Part shown: piece by piece, positions 14,456 through 22,999 of the stretch
Position numbering within the stretch: position 1 is the first letter of the stretch
Layout: every line of letters begins with the position of its first letter
DNA from: an uncultured Verrucomicrobiales bacterium
Lineage (GTDB): Bacteria > Verrucomicrobiota > Verrucomicrobiia > Verrucomicrobiales > Akkermansiaceae
NCBI GenBank assembly: GCA_937905985.1
Contig: CALCWC010000141.1
Coordinates: 1 to 26,287, forward strand
Reading direction: 5' to 3'
Length of the DNA stretch: 26,287 nucleotides
The notes under the pieces: model-generated
Told to the model about the DNA's origin: nothing
What the model saw: only the letters and a program-made list of their open reading frames with translations
Database searches by the model: none
Position numbers and translations under genes: made by a program

Positions 14456-15094
14456 TCAATTTGAACCCGGTTCGGCTGCAGGCACGGGTTTCTTCCTGCC
14501 GGGGCCTCCCAGCCTTTTGGGCAGCGGGGTGATGACTGCCGGATTGCCGCATGCGATATGCCCCGCGGGAATATCCTTGCTTACCACGGTGCCGGCCGAT
14601 ACCACGCAGTTGTCCCCGATGGTGACGCCTCCCATGATGATGCAGCGCAAGCCGATGAAGCACTTTTTGCCGATTGAGATGGGGTTGCCGGTCCTCATGG
14701 TGCGCACCCTCCACCCCGTTGTTGGATTGTAGTGGTGTCCGGCCGCGTCAAAGACAACGGTGTCGGGCCCGATAATCGTGTACTCTCCGATGCTGATGGA
14801 GGTGCTGCTGATCAGGCTGCAGCCACTCAATCCCACATGGTCATGCAGTTGGATGACGGAATCGGGCGTGGTTGCCTTGAGTATCATTTTCTGCCTGAGA
14901 AGGGGGTTGTGGCGGTCTCTGGATATGAGAGTTACGTCATCGCCCAGAATGATTTTGGCCCCCTTTGCCATGTGAACCTTGGGCATGCCGTCCACAAAGC
15001 ATCCCTTGCCGATGCGCGCACCCTTCCATTTCAGGGGAAGCATGTCAATGAACCCCAGCACTTTCCAAACTGCTATCTTGAGTTTTACCAGCAT
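14456..15094 (-). CDS. Left-handed beta-helix acyltransferase (hexapeptide repeat)
   Basis: A 212-residue transferase of the WcaF/NodL-like hexapeptide-repeat family. Imperfect hexapeptide turns run from residue 27 to 188 (ARIGKG, KIILGDD, ISIGEYTIIGPDT, VTIGDNCVVSAGTVV), with the catalytic His120 or His121 in AAGHHYNP and a C-terminal DIPAGHIACGNPA typical of the family. Enzymes of this group transfer acetyl or other acyl groups from CoA or ACP to sugar hydroxyls or amines. It lies on the same strand as the ACP pathway, just upstream of it, with its own promoter, and downstream of the glycosyltransferase operon. It is therefore the natural candidate to move the acyl group onto a sugar. Whether the donor is ACP or acetyl-CoA cannot be told from sequence. 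Confidence 0.85.
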   Translation of the reverse strand: MLVKLKIAVWKVLGFIDMLPLKWKGARIGKGCFVDGMPKVHMAKGAKIILGDDVTLISRDRHNPLLRQKMILKATTPDSVIQLHDHVGLSGCSLISSTSISIGEYTIIGPDTVVFDAAGHHYNPTTGWRVRTMRTGNPISIGKKCFIGLRCIIMGGVTIGDNCVVSAGTVVSKDIPAGHIACGNPAVITPLPKRLGGPGRKKPVPAAEPGSN

Positions 15095-15134
15095 GAGCTT
15101 ATAGGTGTATTCCTAATGCGGGAACATGCGGCGC

Positions 15135-15156
15135 ATGCCGCTTCCCCCTGCGGCAT
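15135..15156 (-). other. Stem-loop in the leader of the acyltransferase gene
   Basis: ATGCCGC (15135-15141) and GCGGCAT (15150-15156) form a perfect 7-bp stem with an 8-nt loop that on the transcript reads AGGGGGAA. It falls at or just after the predicted transcript start, so it could protect the 5' end or affect translation. No T run follows on the minus strand, so it is not a terminator. Confidence 0.4.
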
Positions 15157-15182
15157 TATACATGTTTGGGGCTTCATGGCAA
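15155..15182 (-). promoter_or_regulatory. Predicted promoter of the acyltransferase gene
   Basis: On the minus strand TTGCCA (15177-15182), a 16-bp spacer and a perfect TATAAT (15155-15160). The predicted transcript start near 15148 leaves an unusually long leader (about 54 nt) for this window. The promoter lies in the 151-bp gap after the glycosyltransferase operon. Confidence 0.6.
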
Positions 15183-15245
15183 GACATATCGCCGCGGCTT
15201 GGCGCAGCATGCCGGCGAACCGCTCCTGGAGCACCTGTGGCAGGG

Positions 15246-16397
15246 TTAGGCAATCTTGCCGCCGGAGAGAAGCTCCCGGTAGATGGCAAGCAGGTTGCCC
15301 ACCATGGTTTCCCCGGAAAGCGCGCGGCGGCATTCCTCCCGCCCGTACTCACCCATGGCCTGCGCCGTTTGCTCATCCTTGGTCACGGCCAGCACGGCTT
15401 GCACCAGGCCATCCACATCATGCGGTTCCAGAATGAAGCCGGACTTGCCCTCCACCACGTGCTGGCAGCTTCCGCACTCGTTGGATAGTACAACGGGTAT
15501 CCCCACCACGCGGGCTTCTTTCACCACCGTGGGGCCGGTGTCCGCCAGGCTCATGTGCACCAGCGCCCACGCGCTCGCCAGCGTGTCCGCCACCTCCTGG
15601 CGGTTCACCCGCCCCATGGGAATGATGTTCGGCGTCAAACCGGAGGGGACAATGGGATACGGGGCAGAGGGAACGCCCACCAGCTTGAGCGTGACATGCG
15701 AGAGCTCCGGGCGGGAGAAAGCCTTGATGACGGTATCCAGGTTTTTGAGCGGGGCGTTGTCTCCGGAAAAGATGCAGACCGGAGATGGCGCAAGCTTCCG
15801 CTCCATCTGGAAGAAACGGTCCTCCACGGCGTACTCGAAAAGTTTCACATCTGCATGGGGCACAACTTCTCGCACGCGGGAAATCGCCCAAGGTGATTCC
15901 GCCGTGATATGGGGAATGGATCTCCATATGCCGGGTTCGTACAGGCTGTGGTGGCGCACAAAGCGCGGGTAGCTCGCGCGCTGCACGCAGGTGCGCAGCG
16001 CTCCCTGTACGGAATGCAGCTTCACTCCCCCCTTGAAATCCTTGGCGCACAGGCCGTAGCAATCCTCCGTACCCCATGAGTGCACCATGTCCGGCTTGAT
16101 GAGCGCGAGCTCTTTCGCCATGACATGGCGGTCCCAGAGGTAGAACGAATAGAGCCCGATGGTGCGCTTGGCGCGCGGCAGCAGATGAATCTGCTGGTTG
16201 TGCGAGGTGAACCGCAGGGGGGAGGAGATGTTTTTATTGAGCGAAACCCAGTGGATTTCAAAATCATCCTGTGCGCCGAACGCCTCGTGAAGCGCCGCCA
16301 GCCACACCGCGTAGTGCCCTTTGAAGACAGGCAGCTTGTCTGTGTACAGCCATGCCGGGAAACTTGCCAGAATCGCAATTTTAGGTTTTTGGTTCAT
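15246..16397 (-). CDS. GT4-type glycosyltransferase
   Basis: A 383-residue GT-B fold glycosyltransferase. The N-terminal acceptor domain starts with KIAILASFPAWLYTDKLP and includes DMVHSWGTEDCYG. The C-terminal donor domain has SGDNAPLKNLDTVIKAF, the region DTGPTVVKEARVVGIPVVLSNECGS with the conserved Glu of the EX7E-type motif, and GKSGFILEPHDVDGL. Enzymes of this class transfer an activated sugar with retention onto lipid-linked or growing glycans at the cytoplasmic membrane face. Donor and acceptor cannot be assigned. Last gene of the five-transferase operon, 12 bp after the preceding GT2 stop; the ATG at 16397 starts the conserved first strand. Confidence 0.88.
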   Translation of the reverse strand: MNQKPKIAILASFPAWLYTDKLPVFKGHYAVWLAALHEAFGAQDDFEIHWVSLNKNISSPLRFTSHNQQIHLLPRAKRTIGLYSFYLWDRHVMAKELALIKPDMVHSWGTEDCYGLCAKDFKGGVKLHSVQGALRTCVQRASYPRFVRHHSLYEPGIWRSIPHITAESPWAISRVREVVPHADVKLFEYAVEDRFFQMERKLAPSPVCIFSGDNAPLKNLDTVIKAFSRPELSHVTLKLVGVPSAPYPIVPSGLTPNIIPMGRVNRQEVADTLASAWALVHMSLADTGPTVVKEARVVGIPVVLSNECGSCQHVVEGKSGFILEPHDVDGLVQAVLAVTKDEQTAQAMGEYGREECRRALSGETMVGNLLAIYRELLSGGKIA

Positions 16398-16409
16398 TGT
16401 GCGGACAAA

Positions 16410-17417
16410 TTAGCTGAAATGAATGCGGGAGGCATCGGCTAGTTTCACAATCCTTCGTTTAACGGCCTTGTTGCGCATGCGCACGCCCCAGCGCATGGCG
16501 CACAGGGAGATTTTGTTCACCCTTGCCCACAAGCGCATCCAGCGCGTGGCGGATGCTCCTGCCACGTCACGCCGCGCGGCAAAGTCCTCTTGCCATTCTT
16601 CCGGCAGGAATGCGGAAGAGATGCACACCCACCAGTTGCCCAGCGCAAAGTGGCGGTAGTACAACTTGGCTTCCATCGGGCAATCCGGCTCCCGGTAGAA
16701 TGCCGCGTGCCTGACCAGCGCCATTTTCACGGCTTCGCTGCGCACGCCGTGCGGACTCACGTTGTGCGTTGTGGAGGCATTCCCCTGCCAATAGCGGTAG
16801 AGCACCGTTGGCGTGTCGCTCAGCCCCACCATGGGATATGCCTTCGCCAGCTGGCACCACCCTATGTTGTCGCCGAACATTTTGTAGCCCTCCGCAAACA
16901 GGTGAGGGTAGCGCTGAATCACTTCCCGGCGCACCGTCACGCTGGACGGAAGGGTATGGACCGCCCCCTCCAGATACCAATTGACCGCGCACAGGCGCTC
17001 CCCGGTGCAATCTGCGGGCCGGATGTCCTCCGGTGCAATATCCTCCACCGTTTTCATGGTGGAGGAGAACCAGACGATATCCGGGTGCGCCTCCAGGAAG
17101 GAGAGCGCCTGTTCCAGATGGTTCGGCAGCCACACGTCATCGCTGTCCAAGAAGGCGATGTACTTGCCGCGCGCCTCCCGCAAACCGTGGTTGCGAGCCA
17201 CGCATTCCCCGCCGTTCTCCCGCGTGATGATGCGCAGGCGCGGGTCGGATATGCCCTGCAGTATCTCCAGAGTGTCGTCCGTGGAACCGTCGTTCACCAC
17301 CACGATTTCATAATCTTGCACGGTTTGCCGCAGGATGCTTTCTATGGTCAGGGGAATGAACTTCCGGGCGTTGTATGCCGGAATCACGACAGAGAAAAGG
17401 GGGGAATCTGCGCTCAT
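16410..17417 (-). CDS. GT2 family glycosyltransferase
   Basis: A 335-residue GT-A inverting glycosyltransferase: SVVIPAYNARKFIPLTIESIL at the N-terminus, IVVVNDGSTDDTLEIL, ENGGECVARNHGLREARGKYIAFLDSDDVW with the DXD-type metal site, and in the second half YPHLFAEGYKMFGDNIGWCQLA. The C-terminal 60 residues are basic, consistent with membrane attachment. The start at 17417 overlaps the preceding GT4 stop by 4 bp (ATGA), so the two are translationally coupled; the longer upstream frame is not used. Substrate unknown. Confidence 0.9.
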   Translation of the reverse strand: MSADSPLFSVVIPAYNARKFIPLTIESILRQTVQDYEIVVVNDGSTDDTLEILQGISDPRLRIITRENGGECVARNHGLREARGKYIAFLDSDDVWLPNHLEQALSFLEAHPDIVWFSSTMKTVEDIAPEDIRPADCTGERLCAVNWYLEGAVHTLPSSVTVRREVIQRYPHLFAEGYKMFGDNIGWCQLAKAYPMVGLSDTPTVLYRYWQGNASTTHNVSPHGVRSEAVKMALVRHAAFYREPDCPMEAKLYYRHFALGNWWVCISSAFLPEEWQEDFAARRDVAGASATRWMRLWARVNKISLCAMRWGVRMRNKAVKRRIVKLADASRIHFS

Positions 17418-18571
17418 GGTTTCTTTTGGTCGATTGCTTTCTGGTAGGTGGCTTTGGTTTCTGCAGCGCAGCGCTGCCAAGAGAAGTGCGCGAGCCGTTC
17501 CGCGCCGCGCGCGCGCAGCCCGTTGGCGTAGTCATGGCTCTCCAGCACCCGCTGTATGGCGGCGGCCATGGCGGCTGTATCGTCTGCGGGGAAGTAGTCC
17601 GCGCCGTCGCCTGCAATCTCCGGGAAGCAGCTTGCCTTGGAGCAGAGCACGGGAGCCCCGCAAGAGAAGGCTTCCAGTAGAGGCAGGCCGAATCCCTCAT
17701 ATGCGGAAGGGTACACGAACGCCTGGCAGCGGTTGTATGTGATGGCCAGTTCCTCATCCGTGAACCAGCACTGGCGCACGCGCCCACTGAGATGAAGGCT
17801 GTTTATCTGCGAAAGTTCCTCCGGAGTGAATGCGCCACCGCCTGCGCAGACCAGCTGCAGTTCGCGGTCGGCATCAGCCAGTTCGGCAAAGGCTTCTAGG
17901 AAGATGTCGAATTTCTTGTAGTCGCGGCGCCTGCCCACAAAGAGCACGTAGCGCTCCGGAAGCTCCATGGGGCGTGTGGCGGCATCTGCCGGCAGAACCA
18001 GGGAGTTGCCGTGGTGGATGACGTCGATCTTTTCCGGCTCGATGCCGGAAATAGCCACCAAATCCCGTTTGGTGCACTCTGAGATGGCGATGATACGGTC
18101 GGCCCGCCGTGCGTAATCCAGCTTGCGCTGGGCAGTGGGGTCTTTTCTGAATAGGTGCGGGTAGACTTCATGCGTCATGTCATGCACCGTCAGCACCAAT
18201 GGCGTTTTGCCTATGAAGGGAATGAGGTCGTATGCGTTGGTATGGGTGGGATGGATGACATCGAAACGGTGGCCGGCGCGCATGTATTTGCGAATTTCTG
18301 CACGCAAGGCGTAGTTGTTGGCCTGCCGTGCGAATGGGGTGTGGGAAAGCATGAGCCTTATGGCGCGGGCGGCCAACGGTATACCGGGTGCCTCCGCCGA
18401 TGTTTGCGGGAAAAAGTGCGCTGTCTTGAGGTTCTCGTTGGGTGTTTCCCTAATGGGGATGTGAACGTTGACACCAAGCTGTATCAAAAGCGCCGCAAGT
18501 TCACAATGGTAGCGGGCGAAACCACTGAAGCGGTCCTCCCAAAACGTGCAGGGATGCATGAATACTTCCAT
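17414..18571 (-). CDS. GT4-type glycosyltransferase, mannosyltransferase-like
   Basis: A 385-residue GT-B fold enzyme. N-terminal region with FSGFARYHCELAALLIQLG; DVIHPTHTNAYDLIPF and LTVHDMTHEVYPHLF in the acceptor half; ADRIIAISECTKRDL and RYVLFVGRRRDYKKF at the domain junction; then FVYPSAYEGFGLPLLEAFSCGAPVLCS, the donor-binding signature with the paired glutamates, and FPEIAGDGADYFPADD. This pattern is common in O-antigen mannosyl- or related transferases, but the sugar is not provable here. It starts 10 bp after the preceding GT2 stop and overlaps the next gene by 4 bp. MEVFMHP offers a second ATG four codons in. Confidence 0.9.
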   Translation of the reverse strand: MEVFMHPCTFWEDRFSGFARYHCELAALLIQLGVNVHIPIRETPNENLKTAHFFPQTSAEAPGIPLAARAIRLMLSHTPFARQANNYALRAEIRKYMRAGHRFDVIHPTHTNAYDLIPFIGKTPLVLTVHDMTHEVYPHLFRKDPTAQRKLDYARRADRIIAISECTKRDLVAISGIEPEKIDVIHHGNSLVLPADAATRPMELPERYVLFVGRRRDYKKFDIFLEAFAELADADRELQLVCAGGGAFTPEELSQINSLHLSGRVRQCWFTDEELAITYNRCQAFVYPSAYEGFGLPLLEAFSCGAPVLCSKASCFPEIAGDGADYFPADDTAAMAAAIQRVLESHDYANGLRARGAERLAHFSWQRCAAETKATYQKAIDQKKP

Positions 18572-18581
18572 TGTAATTGAT

Positions 18582-19625
18582 TCAGCCTTTGACTTTTCTC
18601 AATGTAGCCAACAGTGCGGCGAAAACGGGCATGGGCAGGCAGCGCAGCATATCGTACAGCCTTGTCATACCCAGTTTCCGCGCCATGCGCACACGGTTGA
18701 TTGTACCCTTTCTCCAGTAGGAACGCAAGGTTTCCGTTGTGCGAACCTTCTCCTGCATGTCGGCCAGGAACGCCAACGCGGCCGGCTGTTCATCCTGCGG
18801 CATGCGGCGCGCGAAATCCAACAGGGTCTCGTATGTTTGGCGCATGGGGACTGCCGTGCTGTTCTGGTATTCGTCAAAGAGCCGCTCGCGGCGCATGATG
18901 TCACGGTAGCCTTCATTCTTGTTGTCGGACCCTATGCTCTGGTGCAGGCTGTTGTTGCGCACCAGAACGGCGTTGGCGTTGTCCACGAGCACGCCCTTGC
19001 CAAGCAGGGAGGCGCGGAAGTACAGGATGTAGTCGTCCGCCAGGTAAGCCGCCGCCGGAATATCCCCAAAGGTGCGGAAACAAGCCATGTCCCACGCCTT
19101 GTACGAGTAGTCGGCCGAGAGGAATGTGCATTGGCACGGGGGCATGGTGCGGATGTCAACCAGCCTTGGGTGCATTCCCTGCGCGCAGGGAATGCGGCTT
19201 GCCTGCACGGCGTCATCCTCCTCGTCGTCCTGGAAAAACTTGCTTGATTCCGTGGCCACGTATGTGCAACCCGGGGTGGAGGAGACAACCTTCCCGATTA
19301 CGGCGCACCTGTCAATGGCGGAAATGTCGTCGTCGTCCGCGCGGACAATCCAATCCCCTTTGGCAAAGGAAACGGCGTGGTTGAAATTGGCTGCCGTTTT
19401 CAGGTTGGATGGCGGCTGGGTGACCACCACACGGCGGTTTCCCTTGTAGGCGGCCACGCATTCCTTGATAATCTCGAAGGTTCGGTCCGTGGAGCAATCG
19501 TCGGAGAAGATGTATTCCAGTTCCCCCTCGTAGTCCTGCGCCAAAGCGCTTTCCACCGCCGCGCGGATGTATTTTTCCCGGTTGTGGGAGAGCAGCACGT
19601 AGGAGAGCTTGGGCAGTTGCGGCAT
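18582..19625 (-). CDS. GT2 family glycosyltransferase (paralogue A)
   Basis: A 347-residue GT-A enzyme with LSYVLLSHNREKYIRAAVESAL at the start, YIFSDDCSTDRTFEII, and DWIVRADDDDIS carrying the metal-binding acidic cluster. Its first 72 or so residues are nearly identical to those of the neighbouring paralogue (19627-20676), and the DNA there is about 88 percent identical by hand count. The remainder diverges strongly except for a similar C-terminal tail (YWRKG, LPMP-FAALLATLRK-KG), which looks like an amphipathic membrane anchor. It starts one base after the paralogue's stop. Likely role: adding one residue of a surface glycan; sugar unknown. Confidence 0.9.
   Translation of the reverse strand: MPQLPKLSYVLLSHNREKYIRAAVESALAQDYEGELEYIFSDDCSTDRTFEIIKECVAAYKGNRRVVVTQPPSNLKTAANFNHAVSFAKGDWIVRADDDDISAIDRCAVIGKVVSSTPGCTYVATESSKFFQDDEEDDAVQASRIPCAQGMHPRLVDIRTMPPCQCTFLSADYSYKAWDMACFRTFGDIPAAAYLADDYILYFRASLLGKGVLVDNANAVLVRNNSLHQSIGSDNKNEGYRDIMRRERLFDEYQNSTAVPMRQTYETLLDFARRMPQDEQPAALAFLADMQEKVRTTETLRSYWRKGTINRVRMARKLGMTRLYDMLRCLPMPVFAALLATLRKVKG
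19411..19625 (-). repeat. 5' segment shared with the adjacent GT2 paralogue (copy A)
   Basis: This 215-bp start of gene A aligns without gaps to 20462-20676, the start of gene B. I count about 25 mismatches, most of them silent. Similarity drops sharply beyond it, so the boundary is abrupt. Confidence 0.85.
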
Positions 19626-19626
19626 G

Positions 19627-20676
19627 TCAGTGCTTTCCCTTCAATTTCCTGAGCATGGCCAGTATGGCGGCGTACATGGGCATGGGCAGGCTGTACAGCA
19701 TGGAGAACGCCGGGGTGTAGCCCATTGCCCGGCAACATTTCAGGCGGTGGCAGATACCCTTGCGCCAATAGTCGCGCATGAGGCTGCGGGTGCGCATGTT
19801 TCTTTCAAGCTCTTCCATGAATGGCCGGGCCGCCTCTTTTTCCGCTTCTGAGAAATGGTCCGCAACGTATTCCTTCAGCTGTTGGTGCATGGCATGAAGG
19901 GGGGCGTAGGTCAGGTTGTAGTATTTGTCGTGGAACTGTTCCAGGCGGATAATGGATTGGTAGCCGCGGCTGTTGTCGTCCCCGCCGCGGCACATGTTGC
20001 CGCTGCCATCCCGCATAAACACCGCCGGTGCATTGTCAATGTACAGACCGGAACCCAGCACGCAACAGCGGAAAAAGCAGGTGTAGTCGTCGCAGTAGTA
20101 TGCCTGCTTGTCCAAATCGCCGAAAATGCGGAAGGAATCCATGCGCCAGGCCTTGAAGGAATACTTGCCGCAACGGAAGGTGGGCTGCCCGCAACCGGGG
20201 CGGTGTATATCAAGCTCCCTCACCACGGCATGCGTGCCGGCGGGGCGGGCGCTTTCCTCCAGTGCTGAGGCTTCCTCCGCGTCCGTGAACTCCCGCAGCC
20301 CCGTGGCTACAAATGCAGCTTCCGGGTGCTTTGCTATGGCCTTGCCGATGATGCTGCAGCGGTCCACAGAGGACAGGTCGTCATCGTCCGCGCGTACAAT
20401 CCAGTCGCTTTCCACGAATTTGACGGCGTGGTTGGTGTTGCCTGCCAGGTGCTGGTTGGTGGGCGGCTGTGTGACCACCACGCGGCGGCCGCCCTTGTAG
20501 GCGGCCACGCACTCCTTGATGATCTCGAAGGTGCGGTCCGTGGAGCAGTCGTCGGAGAAGATATACTCCAGCTCCCCCTCATAGTCCTGCGCAAAGGCGC
20601 TTTCTATGGCGGCGCGGATGTATTTCTCCCGGTTGTGGGAGAGCAGGACGTATGAGAGCTTGGGGAGCTGAGGCAT
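19627..20676 (-). CDS. GT2 family glycosyltransferase (paralogue B)
   Basis: A 349-residue GT-A enzyme and close relative of the gene that follows it. It shares LSYVLLSHNREKYIRAAIES, YIFSDDCSTDRTFEIIKECV and DWIVRADDDDLSS, but from about residue 75 the sequence that would contact the acceptor differs widely and is rich in Cys (GCGQPTFRCGKY, FFRCCVLGSG). The basic tail (YWRKGICHRLKCCRAMGY, LPMPMYAAILAMLRKLKG) is again likely to sit at the membrane. The ATG at 20676 lies 13 bp after the argG stop, so it is probably transcribed from the argG promoter. The pair may add two different sugars with the same nucleotide donor. Confidence 0.9.
   Translation of the reverse strand: MPQLPKLSYVLLSHNREKYIRAAIESAFAQDYEGELEYIFSDDCSTDRTFEIIKECVAAYKGGRRVVVTQPPTNQHLAGNTNHAVKFVESDWIVRADDDDLSSVDRCSIIGKAIAKHPEAAFVATGLREFTDAEEASALEESARPAGTHAVVRELDIHRPGCGQPTFRCGKYSFKAWRMDSFRIFGDLDKQAYYCDDYTCFFRCCVLGSGLYIDNAPAVFMRDGSGNMCRGGDDNSRGYQSIIRLEQFHDKYYNLTYAPLHAMHQQLKEYVADHFSEAEKEAARPFMEELERNMRTRSLMRDYWRKGICHRLKCCRAMGYTPAFSMLYSLPMPMYAAILAMLRKLKGKH
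20462..20676 (-). repeat. 5' segment shared with the adjacent GT2 paralogue (copy B)
   Basis: Partner of the 215-bp segment at 19411-19625, in direct orientation about 1.05 kb away. Recombination between the two would delete one gene and leave a single intact hybrid, because the reading frame is the same. Confidence 0.85.
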
Positions 20677-20689
20677 GCCTTGTATGGGA

Positions 20690-21976
<1,287 letters not shown>

Positions 21977-22011
21977 TGTCTTTCTCAAACGCGCACCGCG
22001 CGCCTGGAAGG

Positions 22012-22040
22012 ATTATACTCCGCTTCGCTCCATGATTGAA
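22012..22040 (-). promoter_or_regulatory. Predicted promoter of argG and the downstream glycosyltransferase operon
   Basis: On the minus strand a perfect TATAAT (22012-22017) is preceded at 17 bp by a poor -35, TTCAAT (22035-22040). The predicted transcript starts near 22005, about 29 nt before the ATG. The leader includes a GC-rich self-complementary stretch (21990-22003). The poor -35 suggests an activator or an extended contact. Confidence 0.5.
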
Positions 22041-22167
22041 GAATAAAACGCGTCTTGCCAAAAAAAACGCACGCTTCCATGCAGGCCGACTACTTATTAT
22101 TTTCAGCTTTGCGCGGGATATCGAATTTGACAATGATTTCTCCCTTGTAGAATCTGAGGCTGTCGGC

Positions 22168-22551
22168 ATGCTGCCGTGGAGCGGCTTGAGCACCGCCGTG
22201 CTGCCGTACACGCCGGCAGAGAGAATGCATGGCACCTCCAAGTTCACCTTGAAAAAGATGTGCGCCCTGGCCATGAGCGGCATTGTGGGTTATTCCACAC
22301 GCCCCCTTTATCTTTCCGTCACGCTTGGTCTCATCGCCATCGCCCTGGCTGCGCTTTACTTCGTGTATGTCATAGTGGTGGCATGCATGGGCGTTAACGT
22401 TTCGCTGGGCTGGCCCTCTGTCATTGCCTGTGTGCTTGGCTTGGGAGGCCTCCAACTCTTCATCCTCGGCATCCTGGGCATTTACCTCGGCAAGCTCTTC
22501 ATGGAGCACAAGAGCCGCCCCACATACGTGGTGGCAGAGAAAACTTGGTAG
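22168..22551 (+). pseudogene. C-terminal stump of a GtrB/DPM1-like glycosyltransferase
   Basis: The plus frame ending at the TAG at 22549-22551 encodes only the last third of a polyprenyl-phosphate GT2: GLSTAVLPYTPAERMHGTSKFTLKKM (compare VERVAGETKWSFWKL in the intact gene at 23000), then two hydrophobic membrane helices (about 22309-22392 and 22417-22485) and the tail GKLFMEHKSRPTYVVAEK. The catalytic N-terminal 200 residues are missing. The frame stays open upstream to 22036, but that sequence does not resemble the family and lies next to the argG promoter. On the minus strand, 22090-22160 encodes a protein-like end (LRFYKGEIIVKFDIPRK) that I cannot assign. The sequence is a deletion remnant of a paralogue of the gene at 23000. 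Confidence 0.8.
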
Positions 22552-22559
22552 AGGGCGGC

Positions 22560-22916
22560 TTATTCCTCCGGCTTGCCGAAGGGTTCCGTTTGGGATGGCA
22601 TCACGAGGTCCTTCAGCCACCGGATACCTGCGCGCAGCGTATCGTAGCATGGGCCGTACACCGGTTTCCGCGGATGCTTAATTGCAGAGGGTCCGTGCTG
22701 AACCAGTGCTTCAAACGGGTAGTTGAGCGTCGCCATGTTGTTGCTCCACTCCTTGGGATTCTCTGTCAGGGGAAAAAGGTGGAAATCCGTCAGGCAAAGG
22801 GGAACGTTGGGGGCGGCGGCCTGACTTTTTTGAAGCTTACAGTGCAAAACCCTTCTTTCTAAACCCACTTCCGGTGTATCCAATGATGACTCAACCCGGA
22901 AACCCATCGGCAGCAA
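22560..22916 (-). pseudogene. Unidentified protein fragment, probable gene remnant
   Basis: The minus frame gives 118 residues, of which the last 83 or so (22560 to about 22811) have normal protein character: VPLCLTDFHLFPLTENPKEW, ATLNYPFEALVQHGPS, RWLKDLVMPS. The first 35 are less convincing, no promoter or clear start is seen, and the stop lies 8 bp from the convergent glycosyltransferase stump. I do not recognise a family. Context (between decayed and intact glycan genes) suggests the 3' end of a former polysaccharide gene. It could instead be a short functional gene. Confidence 0.45.
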
Positions 22917-22924
22917 AATATTAC

Positions 22925-22952
22925 TTGACTACACATCGGCCGCAGGTATAGT
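22925..22952 (+). promoter_or_regulatory. Predicted promoter of the GtrB-like operon
   Basis: TTGACT (22925-22930), a 16-bp spacer and TATAGT (22947-22952). The transcript would start near 22959. The ATG at 22955 is therefore upstream of the transcript, which supports the ATG at 23000 as the true start, with a leader of about 40 nt. Confidence 0.6.
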
Positions 22953-22999
22953 GAATGCACACGGATGCGGCGCGGGAGACGTCGGCATATCGGAAATCT

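Noticed and set aside
22090..22650. 186-codon minus-strand frame across the GtrB-like stump
   Set aside because: Most of it is antisense to the recognisable glycosyltransferase remnant; only its last 25 codons look protein-like and no start fits.
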